NCBI RefSeq assembly: GCF_003860345.1 | Contig: NZ_CP034179.1 | Span: 496,001 to 560,000 of the forward strand | Length of the DNA stretch: 64,000 bases | Reading direction: 5' to 3' | Source: Caenibius tardaugens NBRC 16725 | Lineage (GTDB): Bacteria > Pseudomonadota > Alphaproteobacteria > Sphingomonadales > Sphingomonadaceae | Made by a program: the position numbers and the translations under genes | Notes under the pieces: model-generated | Seen by the model: only the letters and a program-made list of their open reading frames with translations | The model's database searches: none | What the model was told of the DNA's origin: nothing | In this document: positions 10,301 through 20,254 of the stretch, one piece after another | How positions within the stretch are numbered: position 1 is the first letter of the stretch | Layout of the letters: every line of letters begins with the position of its first letter

Positions 10301-13300
10301 CGTGGTGATCGAAATCGACGAACTCGCAGTATCCCCATCACCGTCGACAATGGTCACCGGAACGTTGAAATTGACGGGATCTTCCGTCTGCACAACCGCG
10401 CCGAAATCCGAGACTTTGAACGACCCCGAGCCGACATTCTGGAATTCCAGACTGGTGTACCCGTCCGAAGTAAACGCCCCCAAACGAGTGCCGGCATCAA
10501 CGCCTGCAACGGTTGGCGTCCCGGTCGCAAAATTGCTCACGGTGAACACATGTCCACCCACCGTATAACTCCCGTTCCCGGACACAATCTGCGTTTGATT
10601 ATTATAGCTGATCGAAACTTGTGTAATGGGATCCGGCGAACCATCGCCCACAACATTGTTCGTATCCGTGTCGTCACGTGCAACAAGCCGGATTGAAACG
10701 CTACCCGATGCTGTCGGAATAAAAGCAGATGCGCCATTCGCATTGTAATGGCCATCGAACACGTGATTCCGGTTACCGACCGTATCGTAGGAATTGTTGC
10801 CGTTTGCCGGAGACCCCGTCAGATCGACCACAAAATCGATACGAACACCTTCATTCGCATCCACCGCATTCCCGCTGCCATTACCAAATTCATTGTTATT
10901 GGAATTGACAGAGCCTCCGTTACTCCAAACACCGGAAACCACCTTGATAGGCGTAACAAGAATATCCTGACTGTTGTTATCGCCAGCAGAGACGAAGCCA
11001 GCCCAGGCAACATTCGCACCGAACGGATTAATTCCAGCGCTGTCGAAATCGATGGTTTTCGGAGAATCCAGCTTCCCGACCATCTGCACCTGATACTGGT
11101 CCGCATGGCCCGCAGGTTGCAGTGTGATGATAAACACATCGGCACCACCCGGCTTTTCTGCCGTCAACACCGTGCCATTGTTCGAAATCGTATAGGTCAG
11201 CGCCTGCCCGTCAGAGGTCAGGCCCCGGGCCTGCAACGCCGTAACGGTCGCCTGCGTGAAGATCACACTCCCAGGACCATCACCGCCATAGTTGTTGTCG
11301 ACGTCGCTATCCGTGTCGAGCCACTGATAGACGGACGATCCCGCGACATTGGCCAGTGTCGCCCCAAGCGGCGCCAAGGCCATCGGCGCATCGTCTTCGA
11401 GCCCAATCGTCAGCGCAGTGGCGTTGGTAACTGTCGTCGTACCGTCGTTGACCGAAACCGGCACCACCAGCGACAGGGCATCTTCCACTGTCGTATTCGG
11501 ATGATCGATCGGGCCCTGCAGGGTGACGGTGTAGTTGCCGCTGTTGTTGATCGAGACGCTGATAATGGTGTCCGACCCAACCTTGCCCAACAGCAATTGC
11601 GGATTGGTCGTATCCCACACGATCGGCTGCCCGCCGGACGTCAGGGACGTCAACGGCGTGCCAAGCGAAACCGTCAACGCACTGCTATCCGGATCGGTGA
11701 TCGTGATCGTGCCGCTACGGACAGCCAAGTCCGTCGTATCGACTGTGCCTGCCGAATCCGGCAGACCGCCTGGCAATCCTTCATCGGAAACAGCCGTGGT
11801 GGCAGAACCGATGGACGGAACATCGTTGCTGCCCTTGACGATGATCGTCAGCGTCGCGCTGCGCTCATCCCCATCGGCATCCTTGATCGTGTAGTCCAGC
11901 TCATAGGTCCCGGTGAACGCCGAAGTCAGCGCCTGCGTCGCGGGCCGGCTGTTGTCCAGCGTGTAGCTCCACGTCCCGTCCGCGTTCTGCAGCAGCGTAC
12001 CGTAGGTGTTCAGCGCCGCAATATCCGCCGCATCACCCGCAGACCAGCCAACGAAGGTAACCGGCGTATCCGCACCAGGCTCACCGTTGGGGTGCAGGTC
12101 GTTCGTCATGACATTGCCCGACACAACATTCGCCGGATTGTCTTCGATGACCGTGTAGGGACCATCATCCACCGCATTGGGAACATCGTCCACAATCTCG
12201 ATCGTGATCGTCGCTGGCGCCGATGACGCCGTCCCATCCGATACCGTCAGCGTGAACACATCGCTTTCCACGCCCGGACCATCCGTCGTGGTCTCGGTCA
12301 GCGTGTAGGTGTAAGTCGCAACACCCGTCGCCGGATTGTAGGCCGTGATCAGCAGATCGCCATGCGCCCCGGTAATCGTCGTGCCCACAAGGCTGCCCAG
12401 CGCAACAGGGCTGCCCCCGTTGAACGTCACGCTCTGCAAAGTCGCCAGACCATCCGGGTCCGACAGGGTGAACGTACCCGTCGCAACATGACCCGTGCCC
12501 TGCGTCGAGCCATCCACAAGACCCGATTCCAGAACCTGATCGTTCGCACCTTGCGGATTGCCCGGATCAACACTCACCGTCGGAACATCGTTGCTGCCCT
12601 TGACGATGATCGTCAGCGTCGCGCTGCGCTCATCCCCATCGGCATCCTTGATCGTGTAGTCCAGCTCATAGGTCCCGGTGAACGCCGAAGTCAGCGCCTG
12701 TGTCGCGGGCCGGCTGTTGTCCAGCGTGTAGCTCCACGTCCCGTCAGCGTTCTGCAGCAGCGTACCGTAGGTGTTCAGCGCCGCAATATCCGCCGCATCA
12801 CCCGCAGACCAGCCAACGAAGGTAACCGGCGTATCCGCACCAGGCTCACCATTGGGGTGCAGGTCGTTCGTCATGACATTGCCCGACACAACATTCGCCG
12901 GATTGTCTTCGATGACCGTGTAGGGACCATCATCCACCGCATTGGGAACATCGTCCACAATCTCGATCGTGATCGTCGCTGGCGCCGATGACGCCGTCCC
13001 ATCCGATACCGTCAGCGTGAACACATCGCTTTCCACGCCCGGACCATCCGTCGTGGTCTCGGTCAGCGTGTAGGTGTAAGTCGCAACACCCGTCGCCGGA
13101 TTGTAGGCCGTGATCAGCAGATCGCCATGCGCCCCGGTAATCGTCGTGCCCACAAGGCTGCCCAGCGCAACAGGGCTGCCCCCGTTGAACGTCACGCTCT
13201 GCAAAGTCGCCAGACCATCCGGGTCCGACAGGGTGAACGTACCCGTCGCAACATGACCCGTGCCCTGCGTCGAGCCATCCACAAGACCCGATTCCAGAAC

Positions 13301-16300
13301 CTGATCGTTCGCACCTTGCGGATTGCCCGGATCAACACTCACCGTCGGAACATCGTTGCTGCCCTTGACGATGATCGTCAGCGTCGCGCTGCGCTCATCC
13401 CCATCGGCATCCTTGATCGTGTAGTCCAGCTCATAGGTCCCGGTGAACGCCGAAGTCAGCGCCTGTGTCGCGGGCCGGCTGTTGTCCAGCGTGTAGCTCC
13501 ACGTCCCGTCCGCGTTCTGCAGCAGCGTACCGTAGGTGTTCAGCGCCGCAATATCCGCCGCATCACCCGCAGACCAGCCAACGAAGGTAACCGGCGTATC
13601 CGCACCAGGCTCACCGTTGGGGTGCAGGTCGTTCGTCATGACATTGCCCGACACAACATTCGCCGGATTGTCTTCGATGACCGTGTAGGGACCATCATCC
13701 ACCGCATTGGGAACATCGTCCACAATCTCGATCGTGATCGTCGCTGGCGCCGATGACGCCGTCCCATCCGATACCGTCAGCGTGAACACATCGCTTTCCA
13801 CGCCCGGACCATCCGTCGTGGTCTCGGTCAGCGTGTAGGTGTAAGTCGCAACACCCGTCGCCGGATTGTAGGCCGTGATCAGCAGATCGCCATGCGCCCC
13901 GGTAATCGTCGTGCCCACAAGGCTGCCCAGCGCAACAGGGCTGCCCCCGTTGAACGTCACGCTCTGCAAAGTCGCCAGACCATCCGGGTCCGACAGGGTG
14001 AACGTACCCGTCGCAACATGACCCGTGCCCTGCGTCGAGCCATCCACAAGACCCGATTCCAGAACCTGATCGTTCGCACCTTGCGGATTGCCCAGATCAA
14101 CACTCACCGTCGGAACATCGTTGCTGCCCTTGACGATGATCGTCAGCGTCGCGCTGCGCTCATCCCCATCGGCATCCTTGATCGTGTAGTCCAGCTCATA
14201 GGTCCCGGTGAACGCCGAAGTCAGCGCCTGTGTCGCGGGCCGGCTGTTGTCCAGCGTGTAGCTCCACGTCCCGTCAGCGTTCTGCAGCAGCGTACCGTAG
14301 GTGTTCAGCGCCGCAATATCCGCCGCATCACCCGCAGACCAGCCAACGAAGGTAACCGGCGTATCCGCACCAGGCTCACCATTGGGGTGCAGGTCGTTCG
14401 TCATGACATTGCCCGACACAACATTCGCCGGATTGTCTTCGATGACCGTGTAGGGACCATCATCCACCGCATTGGGAACATCGTCCACAATCTCGATCGT
14501 GATCGTCGCTGGCGCCGATGACGCCGTCCCATCCGATACCGTCAGCGTGAACACATCGCTTTCCACGCCCGGACCATCCGTCGTGGTCTCGGTCAGCGTG
14601 TAGGTGTAAGTCGCAACACCCGTCGCCGGATTGTAGGCCGTGATCAGCAGATCGCCATGCGCCCCGGTAATCGTCGTGCCCACAAGGCTGCCCAGCGCAA
14701 CAGGGCTGCCCCCGTTGAACGTCACGCTCTGCAAAGTCGCCAGACCATCCGGGTCCGACAGGGTGAACGTACCCGTCGCAACATGACCCGTGCCCTGCGT
14801 CGAGCCATCCACAAGACCCGATTCCAGAACCTGATCGTTCGCACCTTGCGGATTGCCCGGATCAACACTCACCGTCGGAACATCGTTGCTGCCCTTGACG
14901 ATGATCGTCAGCGTCGCGCTGCGCTCATCCCCATCGGCATCCTTGATCGTGTAGTCCAGCTCATAGGTCCCGGTGAACGCCGAAGTCAGCGCCTGTGTCG
15001 CGGGCCGGCTGTTGTCCAGCGTGTAGCTCCACGTCCCGTCAGCGTTCTGCAGCAGCGTACCGTAGGTGTTCAGCGCCGCAATATCCGCCGCATCACCCGC
15101 AGACCAGCCAACGAAGGTAACCGGCGTATCCGCACCAGGCTCACCATTGGGGTGCAGGTCGTTCGTCATGACATTGCCCGACACAACATTCGCCGGATTG
15201 TCTTCGATGACCGTGTAGGGACCATCATCCACCGCATTGGGAACATCGTCCACAATCTCGATCGTGATCGTCGCTGGCGCCGATGACGCCGTCCCATCCG
15301 ATACCGTCAGCGTGAACACATCGCTTTCCACGCCCGGACCATCCGTCGTGGTCTCGGTCAGCGTGTAGGTGTAAGTCGCAACACCCGTCGCCGGATTGTA
15401 GGCCGTGATCAGCAGATCGCCATGCGCCCCGGTAATCGTCGTGCCCACAAGGCTGCCCAGCGCAACAGGGCTGCCCCCGTTGAACGTCACGCTCTGCAAA
15501 GTCGCCAGACCATCCGGGTCCGACAGGGTGAACGTACCCGTCGCAACATGACCCGTGCCCTGCGTCGAGCCATCCACAAGACCCGATTCCAGAACCTGAT
15601 CGTTCGCACCTTGCGGATTGCCCGGATCAACACTCACCGTCGGAACATCGTTGCTGCCCTTGACCGTGATCGTCAGCGTCGCGCTGCTCGGATCTCCGTC
15701 ACCGTCCTCTATGGTATAATGGAGGACATAATCCTGGCTGAAGCTCGCGCTCAGCGCCTGTGTCGCGGGCCGGCTGTTGTCCAGCGTGTAGCTCCACGTC
15801 CCGTCCGCGTTCTGCAGCAGCGTACCGTAGGTGTTCAGCGCCGCAATATCCGCCGCATCACCCGCAGACCAGCCAACGAAGGTAACCGGCGTATCCGCAC
15901 CAGGCTCACCATTGGGGTGCAGGTCGTTCGTCATGACATTGCCCGACACAACATTCGCCGGATTGTCTTCGATGACCGTGTAGGGACCATCATCCACCGC
16001 ATTGGGTACATCGTCCACAATCTCGATCGTGATCGTCGCTGGCGCCGATGACGCCGTCCCATCCGATACCGTCAGCGTGAACACATCGCTTTCCACGCCC
16101 GGACCATCCGTCGTGGTCTCGGTCAGCGTGTAGGTGTAAGTCGCAACACCCGTCGCCGGATTGTAGGCCGTGATCAGCAGATCGCCATGCGCCCCGGTAA
16201 TCGTCGTGCCCACAAGGCTGCCCAGCGCAACAGGGCTGCCCCCGTTGAACGTCACGCTCTGCAAAGTCGCCAGACCATCCGGGTCCGACAGGGTGAACGT

Positions 16301-19300
16301 ACCCGTCGCAACATGACCCGTGCCCTGCGTCGAGCCATCCACAAGACCCGATTCCAGAACCTGATCGTTCGCACCTTGCGGATTGCCCGGATCAACACTC
16401 ACCGTCGGAACATCGTTGCTGCCCTTGACGATGATCGTCAGCGTCGCGCTGCGCTCATCCCCATCGGCATCCTTGATCGTGTAGTCCAGCTCATAGGTCC
16501 CGGTGAACGCCGAAGTCAGCGCCTGTGTCGCGGGCCGGCTGTTGTCCAGCGTGTAGCTCCACGTCCCGTCCGCGTTCTGCAGCAGCGTACCGTAGGTGTT
16601 CAGCGCCGCAATATCCGCCGCATCACCCGCAGACCAGCCAACGAAGGTAACCGGCGTATCCGCACCAGGCTCACCATTGGGGTGCAGGTCGTTCGTCATG
16701 ACATTGCCCGACACAACATTCGCCGGATTGTCTTCGATGACCGTGTAGGGACCATCATCCACCGCATTGGGTACATCGTCCACAATCTCGATCGTGATCG
16801 TCGCTGGCGCCGATGACGCCGTCCCATCCGATACCGTCAGTGTGAACACATCGCTTTCCACGCCCGGACCATCCGTCGTGGTCTCGGTCAACGTGTAGGT
16901 GTAAGTCGCCACACCCGTCGCCGGATTGTAGGCCGTGATCAGCAGATCGCCATGCGCACCGGTGATCGTCGTGCCCACAAGGCTGCCCAGTGCAACAGGG
17001 CTGCCCCCGTTGAACGTCACGCTCTGCAAGGTCGCCAGACCATCCGGGTCCGACAGGGTGAACGTCCCCGTCGCGGTATGACCCGTGCCCTGCGTCGAAC
17101 CATCCACAAGACCCGATTCCAGAACCTGATCGTTCGCTCCGCCCGGATTGCCCGGATCAACACTCACCGTCGGGACATCGTTGCTGCCCTTGACCGTGAT
17201 CGTCAGCGTCGCGCTGCTCGGATCGCCATCACCGTCCTCTATGGTATAATGGAGGACATAATCCTGGCTGAAGCTCGCGCTCAGCGCCTGTGTCGCGGGT
17301 CGGCTATTGTCCAGCGTATAGCTCCACGTCCCGTCCGCGTTCTGGACCAGCGTGCCGTAAGTGTTCAGCGCATCGATAGCGGTCGTGTCGGCACCCGACC
17401 ATTCGACCGACGGTGCAAGACCATCCGCTCCCGCATGATCGTTGTCCAGGACATTGCCCGATACCACGTTCGGCGAGGCGTCTTCCGTTACGGTGTAGCC
17501 GCTATCATCCACCGCCAGCGGAACATCGTCTTCAACGACGATCACGAACTGGTCGTCAAGCACCACGGAATCGCCGTCGCCATCCGTCGCCAGAATGACC
17601 CCTGAGAAATCGATGCTCAGCGTTTCACCGTCGTTGCCATCGTGTTCCGGGTGATCCAGCGGGGCCAGCAGGGTGAAGGTGTAATCACCGTTCGCAGTAA
17701 CTGCGAGGCTGAAGACCAGCCCTTCGGTAGGGACGCCATCGTCCCCGATCGCCCCGGTGCCGGTGAAGGCATAGAGCACGCCATTATCGCCGACCGTGTA
17801 ATGGATCGATTCACCAGCCGATGTCAGCCCCTGATCCGCAAGCGCCGAAAGATCCGTAGTGAACGCGAAGGTTCCCGGAAGATCCGCACCGAAATCGACC
17901 AGGCTGGCGAGCGAACCGGTTGCAACGGTGGTGATCGCATCGCCATCCGTGATGCCGTTCGGCAATTCGTCTTCATCGACGTAGCCGGTAACGCTGCCCT
18001 CAACCAGAACCGGGCCATCGTCCAGGAACGAAATAGCCCCGGTAATATCGCGGGTCACGCTGGCGTGATCGCCATCGCCGTCAGTGATCGTCGCCGTCAG
18101 TCCGATAAGACCATCGGCAATCGTTGCCGCGGAATCGCCAGCTTCTTGCGGATCGTTGGGATCGTCATGTTCGATCGCACGATTCTGCACCAGCTGGATC
18201 GTGCCTGTTTCCGGATCGAGATCGATCTTGAACGCCACAACCGATGGATCGCTGGCAAGATACCCTTCGATATCGCCCACATCATTCAGGCGCAGCAGAA
18301 TGTTATCGCCGGTCAGCGTATCGTTGAGACCGCTATCCGTGCCATTCCCGCCCGTGATGCTGAGTGCATAGGTCAGTGACCCGGGGCCATCGGCGCCATA
18401 TTGGGCGTTGAACAGACCTGCAAAGCTGACGGCCGCCGAAACAGAACCGGGCGTGTCGGTATCGTCCGTGGTCAACGTCGGCATGCGCGTGTCGGTCGCC
18501 AACCCGATCGTGGGCGTATCGTCGTCCACGTTGATCGTGAGCGAACCCGTGACGGAATCGCCATCACCATCCGTCAGATTGTACTGGATGCCGAATTCGA
18601 CATTGTTTTCATTCTGACCGGCAGGATGGCTGACAGGCGCCAGTTGGGTAACAGTATAGTCGCCCGTCGCAGGATTGACGACCACCTTGAGAACATCGGT
18701 ACCGTTCTGGCTGATGATCAGCGTCTGCCCGTCATTCGAGGCAATCGCAAAGCCGCCAGAGGCTGGAAGTGTGGCCCCAGAAAGCGTGAAGGCGGTGGTC
18801 GCGTGATCGGCGCCCACGGCACCGCCAGCGAGCGTGCCCGTGGCGTTGTTGCTATCCGCATCATCGCCGATGCCCCCGGCAATGCCGCCCGTCAGCGCAT
18901 CGTCATCGAGCTGCACGACTGCATTTTCACCGACCACGGGCGTATCGTCGTCGACGTTGATGGCAAGCGTGCCCGCAGCAGCATCGCCGTCGCTGTCCGT
19001 CAGGCTGTACTGCACGGTGAACACGACGTTGTTTTCATCCTGACCGGCAGGATGATTAATCGGCGCAAGCTGCGTGACGGTGTAAGCACCCGTGGCCGGA
19101 TCGACCACCACGCGCAGGACATTGGTCCCACCCTGGCTGATAAGCATGGTCGTGCCGTCGTTCGAGGCAACCGCGAAGCCGCCCGATGAGGGCAGAACCA
19201 CGCCGGTCAGTGCGAATACGCCAGGCTTGTCGGCCCCGACACTGCCCGACAGCACGCCGGTGGTGTTGAGATTGTCCGGATCGTCGCCGATCCCGCCCGG

Positions 19301-20254
19301 GTTCCCGTTGAACACGTCATCGTCGAGCTGAACGGTGGCATTGGCGCCGACAACCGGCGTGTCATCGTCAATGCTGATCGGCAGCGTGCCATTGGCGACA
19401 TCGCCATCGGAATCGGTCACGCTGTAAGTGATCGTCAGATCGATATTGTTTTCGTCACCACCGGCAGGATGCTGGATTGGCGCGAGCTGGGTAACCACGT
19501 AGTTGCCGGTGTCGGGATCGACCACGACCTGCAGAACGTTCACGCCATTCTGACTGATGATCAGGGTCTGCCCATCGTTCGAGGCAATGGCAAAGCCCCC
19601 GCTTTCGGGCAGGACAGCGCCGGTCAGCGCGAAAGTGAGATCGCCATCACCACCCGAACCGGAAAGCGTGCCAGTGGCGTTGACGCTGTCGGCATCATCG
19701 CCCACGCCGCCCGGATTGCCGGACAAGACATCGTCATCGAGCTGTACACCCGGATTCTGGTCTACCGAAGGTTCCCGATCGATAAACTGGAACAACTCGC
19801 GCTGTTCGGGCTGCGGAAACTGGAGTTCTGTGTAGGGAAGCAGATCGCCGCGCGCATAGGCATCCTGGATCGGCCCTGTCGGGTCGGCGAAATTCCCGCC
19901 CGAACTTTGCGGATTGCCTGCAGCTGGCTGCGGCTCGTTCCCGGTAAGCAAGGCTGCAAGGTTCAACGGAGGAACGGCCACACCATCGACCACGATCTGC
20001 GGCACATAGACCGCGCCTTCGGGAATGATGTAGCGCACACCGTTGGCGGCCTCGATCACCAGATCCCGACCGACAACGCGGATGTCGTCCAGTGTCACGC
20101 CTGCAGGCAGGATAACGACATTATCGGCGGATACGGGCAGAATGACCGCCCCCGTGCCAGCCCCCGCCGCCAAAACCGCCAATGAAGGCGAAAGACCTGC
20201 GTTGTCTTCCGTTTCGAACCCATCGATCCCGTTGGGAGTATCGAAATCCATCAT
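7313..20254 (-). CDS. giant RTX adhesin with Lap-type retention module (LapA/BapA-like)
   Basis: Surface adhesin of about 4,313 residues. From the N-terminus: (1) retention module, residues ~1-165, ending in PAAG at 110-113 and an SGGNF...GDLLP stretch, as in LapG-cleaved adhesins; (2) three ~133-residue repeats, each opening with VQLDDD and containing a SGGFAIASNDG-type core; (3) a transition region; (4) seven near-identical 255-residue VCBS/cadherin-like repeats, residues ~1027-2811; (5) a von Willebrand A domain near residue 3380 with an intact metal site (DSSQS); (6) RTX calcium nonapeptides (GGAGNDTIYG type) near 3625-3765; (7) a Ca-rich module (VLDLNGNGVEFVSLDAG, FDANGDG); (8) an acidic ~250-residue tail. 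I chose the ATG at 20254 (AGG a few bases upstream) over a GTG at 20287. The protein is rich in Asp and nearly free of Cys, as usual for type I cargo. The secretion genes follow directly. Confidence 0.95.
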   Translation of the reverse strand: MMDFDTPNGIDGFETEDNAGLSPSLAVLAAGAGTGAVILPVSADNVVILPAGVTLDDIRVVGRDLVIEAANGVRYIIPEGAVYVPQIVVDGVAVPPLNLAALLTGNEPQPAAGNPQSSGGNFADPTGPIQDAYARGDLLPYTELQFPQPEQRELFQFIDREPSVDQNPGVQLDDDVLSGNPGGVGDDADSVNATGTLSGSGGDGDLTFALTGAVLPESGGFAIASNDGQTLIISQNGVNVLQVVVDPDTGNYVVTQLAPIQHPAGGDENNIDLTITYSVTDSDGDVANGTLPISIDDDTPVVGANATVQLDDDVFNGNPGGIGDDPDNLNTTGVLSGSVGADKPGVFALTGVVLPSSGGFAVASNDGTTMLISQGGTNVLRVVVDPATGAYTVTQLAPINHPAGQDENNVVFTVQYSLTDSDGDAAAGTLAINVDDDTPVVGENAVVQLDDDALTGGIAGGIGDDADSNNATGTLAGGAVGADHATTAFTLSGATLPASGGFAIASNDGQTLIISQNGTDVLKVVVNPATGDYTVTQLAPVSHPAGQNENNVEFGIQYNLTDGDGDSVTGSLTINVDDDTPTIGLATDTRMPTLTTDDTDTPGSVSAAVSFAGLFNAQYGADGPGSLTYALSITGGNGTDSGLNDTLTGDNILLRLNDVGDIEGYLASDPSVVAFKIDLDPETGTIQLVQNRAIEHDDPNDPQEAGDSAATIADGLIGLTATITDGDGDHASVTRDITGAISFLDDGPVLVEGSVTGYVDEDELPNGITDGDAITTVATGSLASLVDFGADLPGTFAFTTDLSALADQGLTSAGESIHYTVGDNGVLYAFTGTGAIGDDGVPTEGLVFSLAVTANGDYTFTLLAPLDHPEHDGNDGETLSIDFSGVILATDGDGDSVVLDDQFVIVVEDDVPLAVDDSGYTVTEDASPNVVSGNVLDNDHAGADGLAPSVEWSGADTTAIDALNTYGTLVQNADGTWSYTLDNSRPATQALSASFSQDYVLHYTIEDGDGDPSSATLTITVKGSNDVPTVSVDPGNPGGANDQVLESGLVDGSTQGTGHTATGTFTLSDPDGLATLQSVTFNGGSPVALGSLVGTTITGAHGDLLITAYNPATGVATYTYTLTETTTDGPGVESDVFTLTVSDGTASSAPATITIEIVDDVPNAVDDGPYTVIEDNPANVVSGNVMTNDLHPNGEPGADTPVTFVGWSAGDAADIAALNTYGTLLQNADGTWSYTLDNSRPATQALTSAFTGTYELDYTIKDADGDERSATLTIIVKGSNDVPTVSVDPGNPQGANDQVLESGLVDGSTQGTGHVATGTFTLSDPDGLATLQSVTFNGGSPVALGSLVGTTITGAHGDLLITAYNPATGVATYTYTLTETTTDGPGVESDVFTLTVSDGTASSAPATITIEIVDDVPNAVDDGPYTVIEDNPANVVSGNVMTNDLHPNGEPGADTPVTFVGWSAGDAADIAALNTYGTLLQNADGTWSYTLDNSRPATQALSASFSQDYVLHYTIEDGDGDPSSATLTITVKGSNDVPTVSVDPGNPQGANDQVLESGLVDGSTQGTGHVATGTFTLSDPDGLATLQSVTFNGGSPVALGSLVGTTITGAHGDLLITAYNPATGVATYTYTLTETTTDGPGVESDVFTLTVSDGTASSAPATITIEIVDDVPNAVDDGPYTVIEDNPANVVSGNVMTNDLHPNGEPGADTPVTFVGWSAGDAADIAALNTYGTLLQNADGTWSYTLDNSRPATQALTSAFTGTYELDYTIKDADGDERSATLTIIVKGSNDVPTVSVDPGNPQGANDQVLESGLVDGSTQGTGHVATGTFTLSDPDGLATLQSVTFNGGSPVALGSLVGTTITGAHGDLLITAYNPATGVATYTYTLTETTTDGPGVESDVFTLTVSDGTASSAPATITIEIVDDVPNAVDDGPYTVIEDNPANVVSGNVMTNDLHPNGEPGADTPVTFVGWSAGDAADIAALNTYGTLLQNADGTWSYTLDNSRPATQALTSAFTGTYELDYTIKDADGDERSATLTIIVKGSNDVPTVSVDLGNPQGANDQVLESGLVDGSTQGTGHVATGTFTLSDPDGLATLQSVTFNGGSPVALGSLVGTTITGAHGDLLITAYNPATGVATYTYTLTETTTDGPGVESDVFTLTVSDGTASSAPATITIEIVDDVPNAVDDGPYTVIEDNPANVVSGNVMTNDLHPNGEPGADTPVTFVGWSAGDAADIAALNTYGTLLQNADGTWSYTLDNSRPATQALTSAFTGTYELDYTIKDADGDERSATLTIIVKGSNDVPTVSVDPGNPQGANDQVLESGLVDGSTQGTGHVATGTFTLSDPDGLATLQSVTFNGGSPVALGSLVGTTITGAHGDLLITAYNPATGVATYTYTLTETTTDGPGVESDVFTLTVSDGTASSAPATITIEIVDDVPNAVDDGPYTVIEDNPANVVSGNVMTNDLHPNGEPGADTPVTFVGWSAGDAADIAALNTYGTLLQNADGTWSYTLDNSRPATQALTSAFTGTYELDYTIKDADGDERSATLTIIVKGSNDVPTVSVDPGNPQGANDQVLESGLVDGSTQGTGHVATGTFTLSDPDGLATLQSVTFNGGSPVALGSLVGTTITGAHGDLLITAYNPATGVATYTYTLTETTTDGPGVESDVFTLTVSDGTASSAPATITIEIVDDVPNAVDDGPYTVIEDNPANVVSGNVMTNDLHPNGEPGADTPVTFVGWSAGDAADIAALNTYGTLLQNADGTWSYTLDNSRPATQALTSAFTGTYELDYTIKDADGDERSATLTIIVKGSNDVPSIGSATTAVSDEGLPGGLPDSAGTVDTTDLAVRSGTITITDPDSSALTVSLGTPLTSLTSGGQPIVWDTTNPQLLLGKVGSDTIISVSINNSGNYTVTLQGPIDHPNTTVEDALSLVVPVSVNDGTTTVTNATALTIGLEDDAPMALAPLGATLANVAGSSVYQWLDTDSDVDNNYGGDGPGSVIFTQATVTALQARGLTSDGQALTYTISNNGTVLTAEKPGGADVFIITLQPAGHADQYQVQMVGKLDSPKTIDFDSAGINPFGANVAWAGFVSAGDNNSQDILVTPIKVVSGVWSNGGSVNSNNNEFGNGSGNAVDANEGVRIDFVVDLTGSPANGNNSYDTVGNRNHVFDGHYNANGASAFIPTASGSVSIRLVARDDTDTNNVVGDGSPDPITQVSISYNNQTQIVSGNGSYTVGGHVFTVSNFATGTPTVAGVDAGTRLGAFTSDGYTSLEFQNVGSGSFKVSDFGAVVQTEDPVNFNVPVTIVDGDGDTASSSISITTASPALVVGSAEGDVTGQAADHVVPNPQGAVDGAIQGTAFDDKLVGDPGAVTVSQGQSGNIVLVLDSSQSMTENISFNNTTISRLQAMKNGTNALIDSLSQSGAQNVRITVIEFDTNANNLGTFDLIVNGVVQTANITAAKAAVNSIVADDYTNYEAAIQAAYNWITGNSGNNDLPNANVNKVVFVSDGEPTAWVNSNNGNSTDINGATRAMAELLGTWGGGSGSGNAADSTNDVNNVLGTGYTIDAIGINVGSQALTYLGNVEDGNASGGTGAALNVTTAEQLAAALALLGGSSELSAAGNDTINGGDGNDLIFGDVLFTDTLATQLGVNLPAGSGWAVFQALEGRSNSESQDPAGNGGDWTRADTIAYIQANANALAQESGRTGGNDTINGGAGNDTIYGQEGNDTINGGDGDDLLNGGSGNDILVGGMGNDTLTGGAGADQFRLQSNGGTDIIKDYVDGTDKIGFFDNGGNTAGSVNFANTTGSAAGTTLNAADLATITNVSNMTGSHDQRVLVVQSAQTETQITSASISGANNNYVIVYNSTSGRGEIWFDADWGTTADRVKVATLDNVTTVGGVTAITNADIVVYSTAAVPIVLDLNGNGVEFVSLDAGVLYDYDSDGLLEATAWAGADDGILAFDANGDGRVSGTSEFVFGGNGQTDLEALAATFDTNHDGVLDAQDDGWAKFGVWQDANQNGVADDGEFRLLSDLGITRIGLTSDGQAYETADGDVRVAGTGSYTTADGSEAALADAAFATRQTELAVVAAAAGAVLVDAAQDIPLVPGTPEPEQQAGVAEPDSTVQSLAVADDSSQDNGPADTLLTDDLSDAALDTPESGLDTVEDDAPVQFAAADSSDDASSTDVGGNAADADNAVFADAGQPGNPPADDMAVMDGLLMLAANDAAPKDAPPEGAADAVKEAVGEVVQQASIDHLLDTMLGDAGPHPAAADSAGHNGGETQLAALLDQGTGDSAFVFAGMNTATNDDDLHALAAAQA
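11821..17175 (-). repeat. seven tandem 765-bp coding repeats in the adhesin gene
   Basis: Seven head-to-tail units with an exact 765-bp period. The marker encoding GSNDVP recurs at 11821, 12586, 13351, 14116, 14881, 15646, 16411 and again at 17176, where a diverged partial unit begins. Each unit encodes 255 residues: one half with TFNGGSPVALGSLVGTT, the other with DDGPYTVIEDNPANVVSGNV. Most pairs differ at only a few bases. The unit starting at 15646 carries a different ~100-bp block (encoding SQDYVLHYTIEDGDGDP) that matches the diverged partial unit at 17176, so units have exchanged sequence. Such an array expands and contracts easily and is hard to assemble, so the copy number here is provisional. 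Confidence 0.96.
19916..19927 (-). other. predicted LapG cleavage site (PAAG) in the adhesin retention module
   Basis: These 12 bases encode Pro-Ala-Ala-Gly at residues 110-113 of the adhesin. In Pseudomonas fluorescens LapA the protease LapG cuts within a T-A-A-G sequence at nearly the same position (around residue 108), after a compact retention module. The flanking sequence also fits: a hydrophobic PLNLAALLTG helix before it and an SGGNF stretch after it. With a LapG-type gene at the window start, cleavage between the two alanines is a reasonable prediction that has not been tested. Confidence 0.7.

Noticed and set aside
7043-10696. 1,217-codon open frame on the plus strand
   Set aside because: It is antisense to the adhesin gene. 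The lack of stops follows from the biased codon use of the Asp/Gly/Thr-rich repeats, and its product is His/Arg/Ile-rich with no domain.
11821-17175. Possible CRISPR-like or satellite repeat array
   Set aside because: The period is 765 bp, a multiple of 3, with no short repeat/spacer structure, and it is coding throughout.
12362-17605. Series of ~209-codon plus-strand frames every 765 bp
   Set aside because: They recur because the adhesin repeats recur. They are antisense shadows with no ribosome sites.
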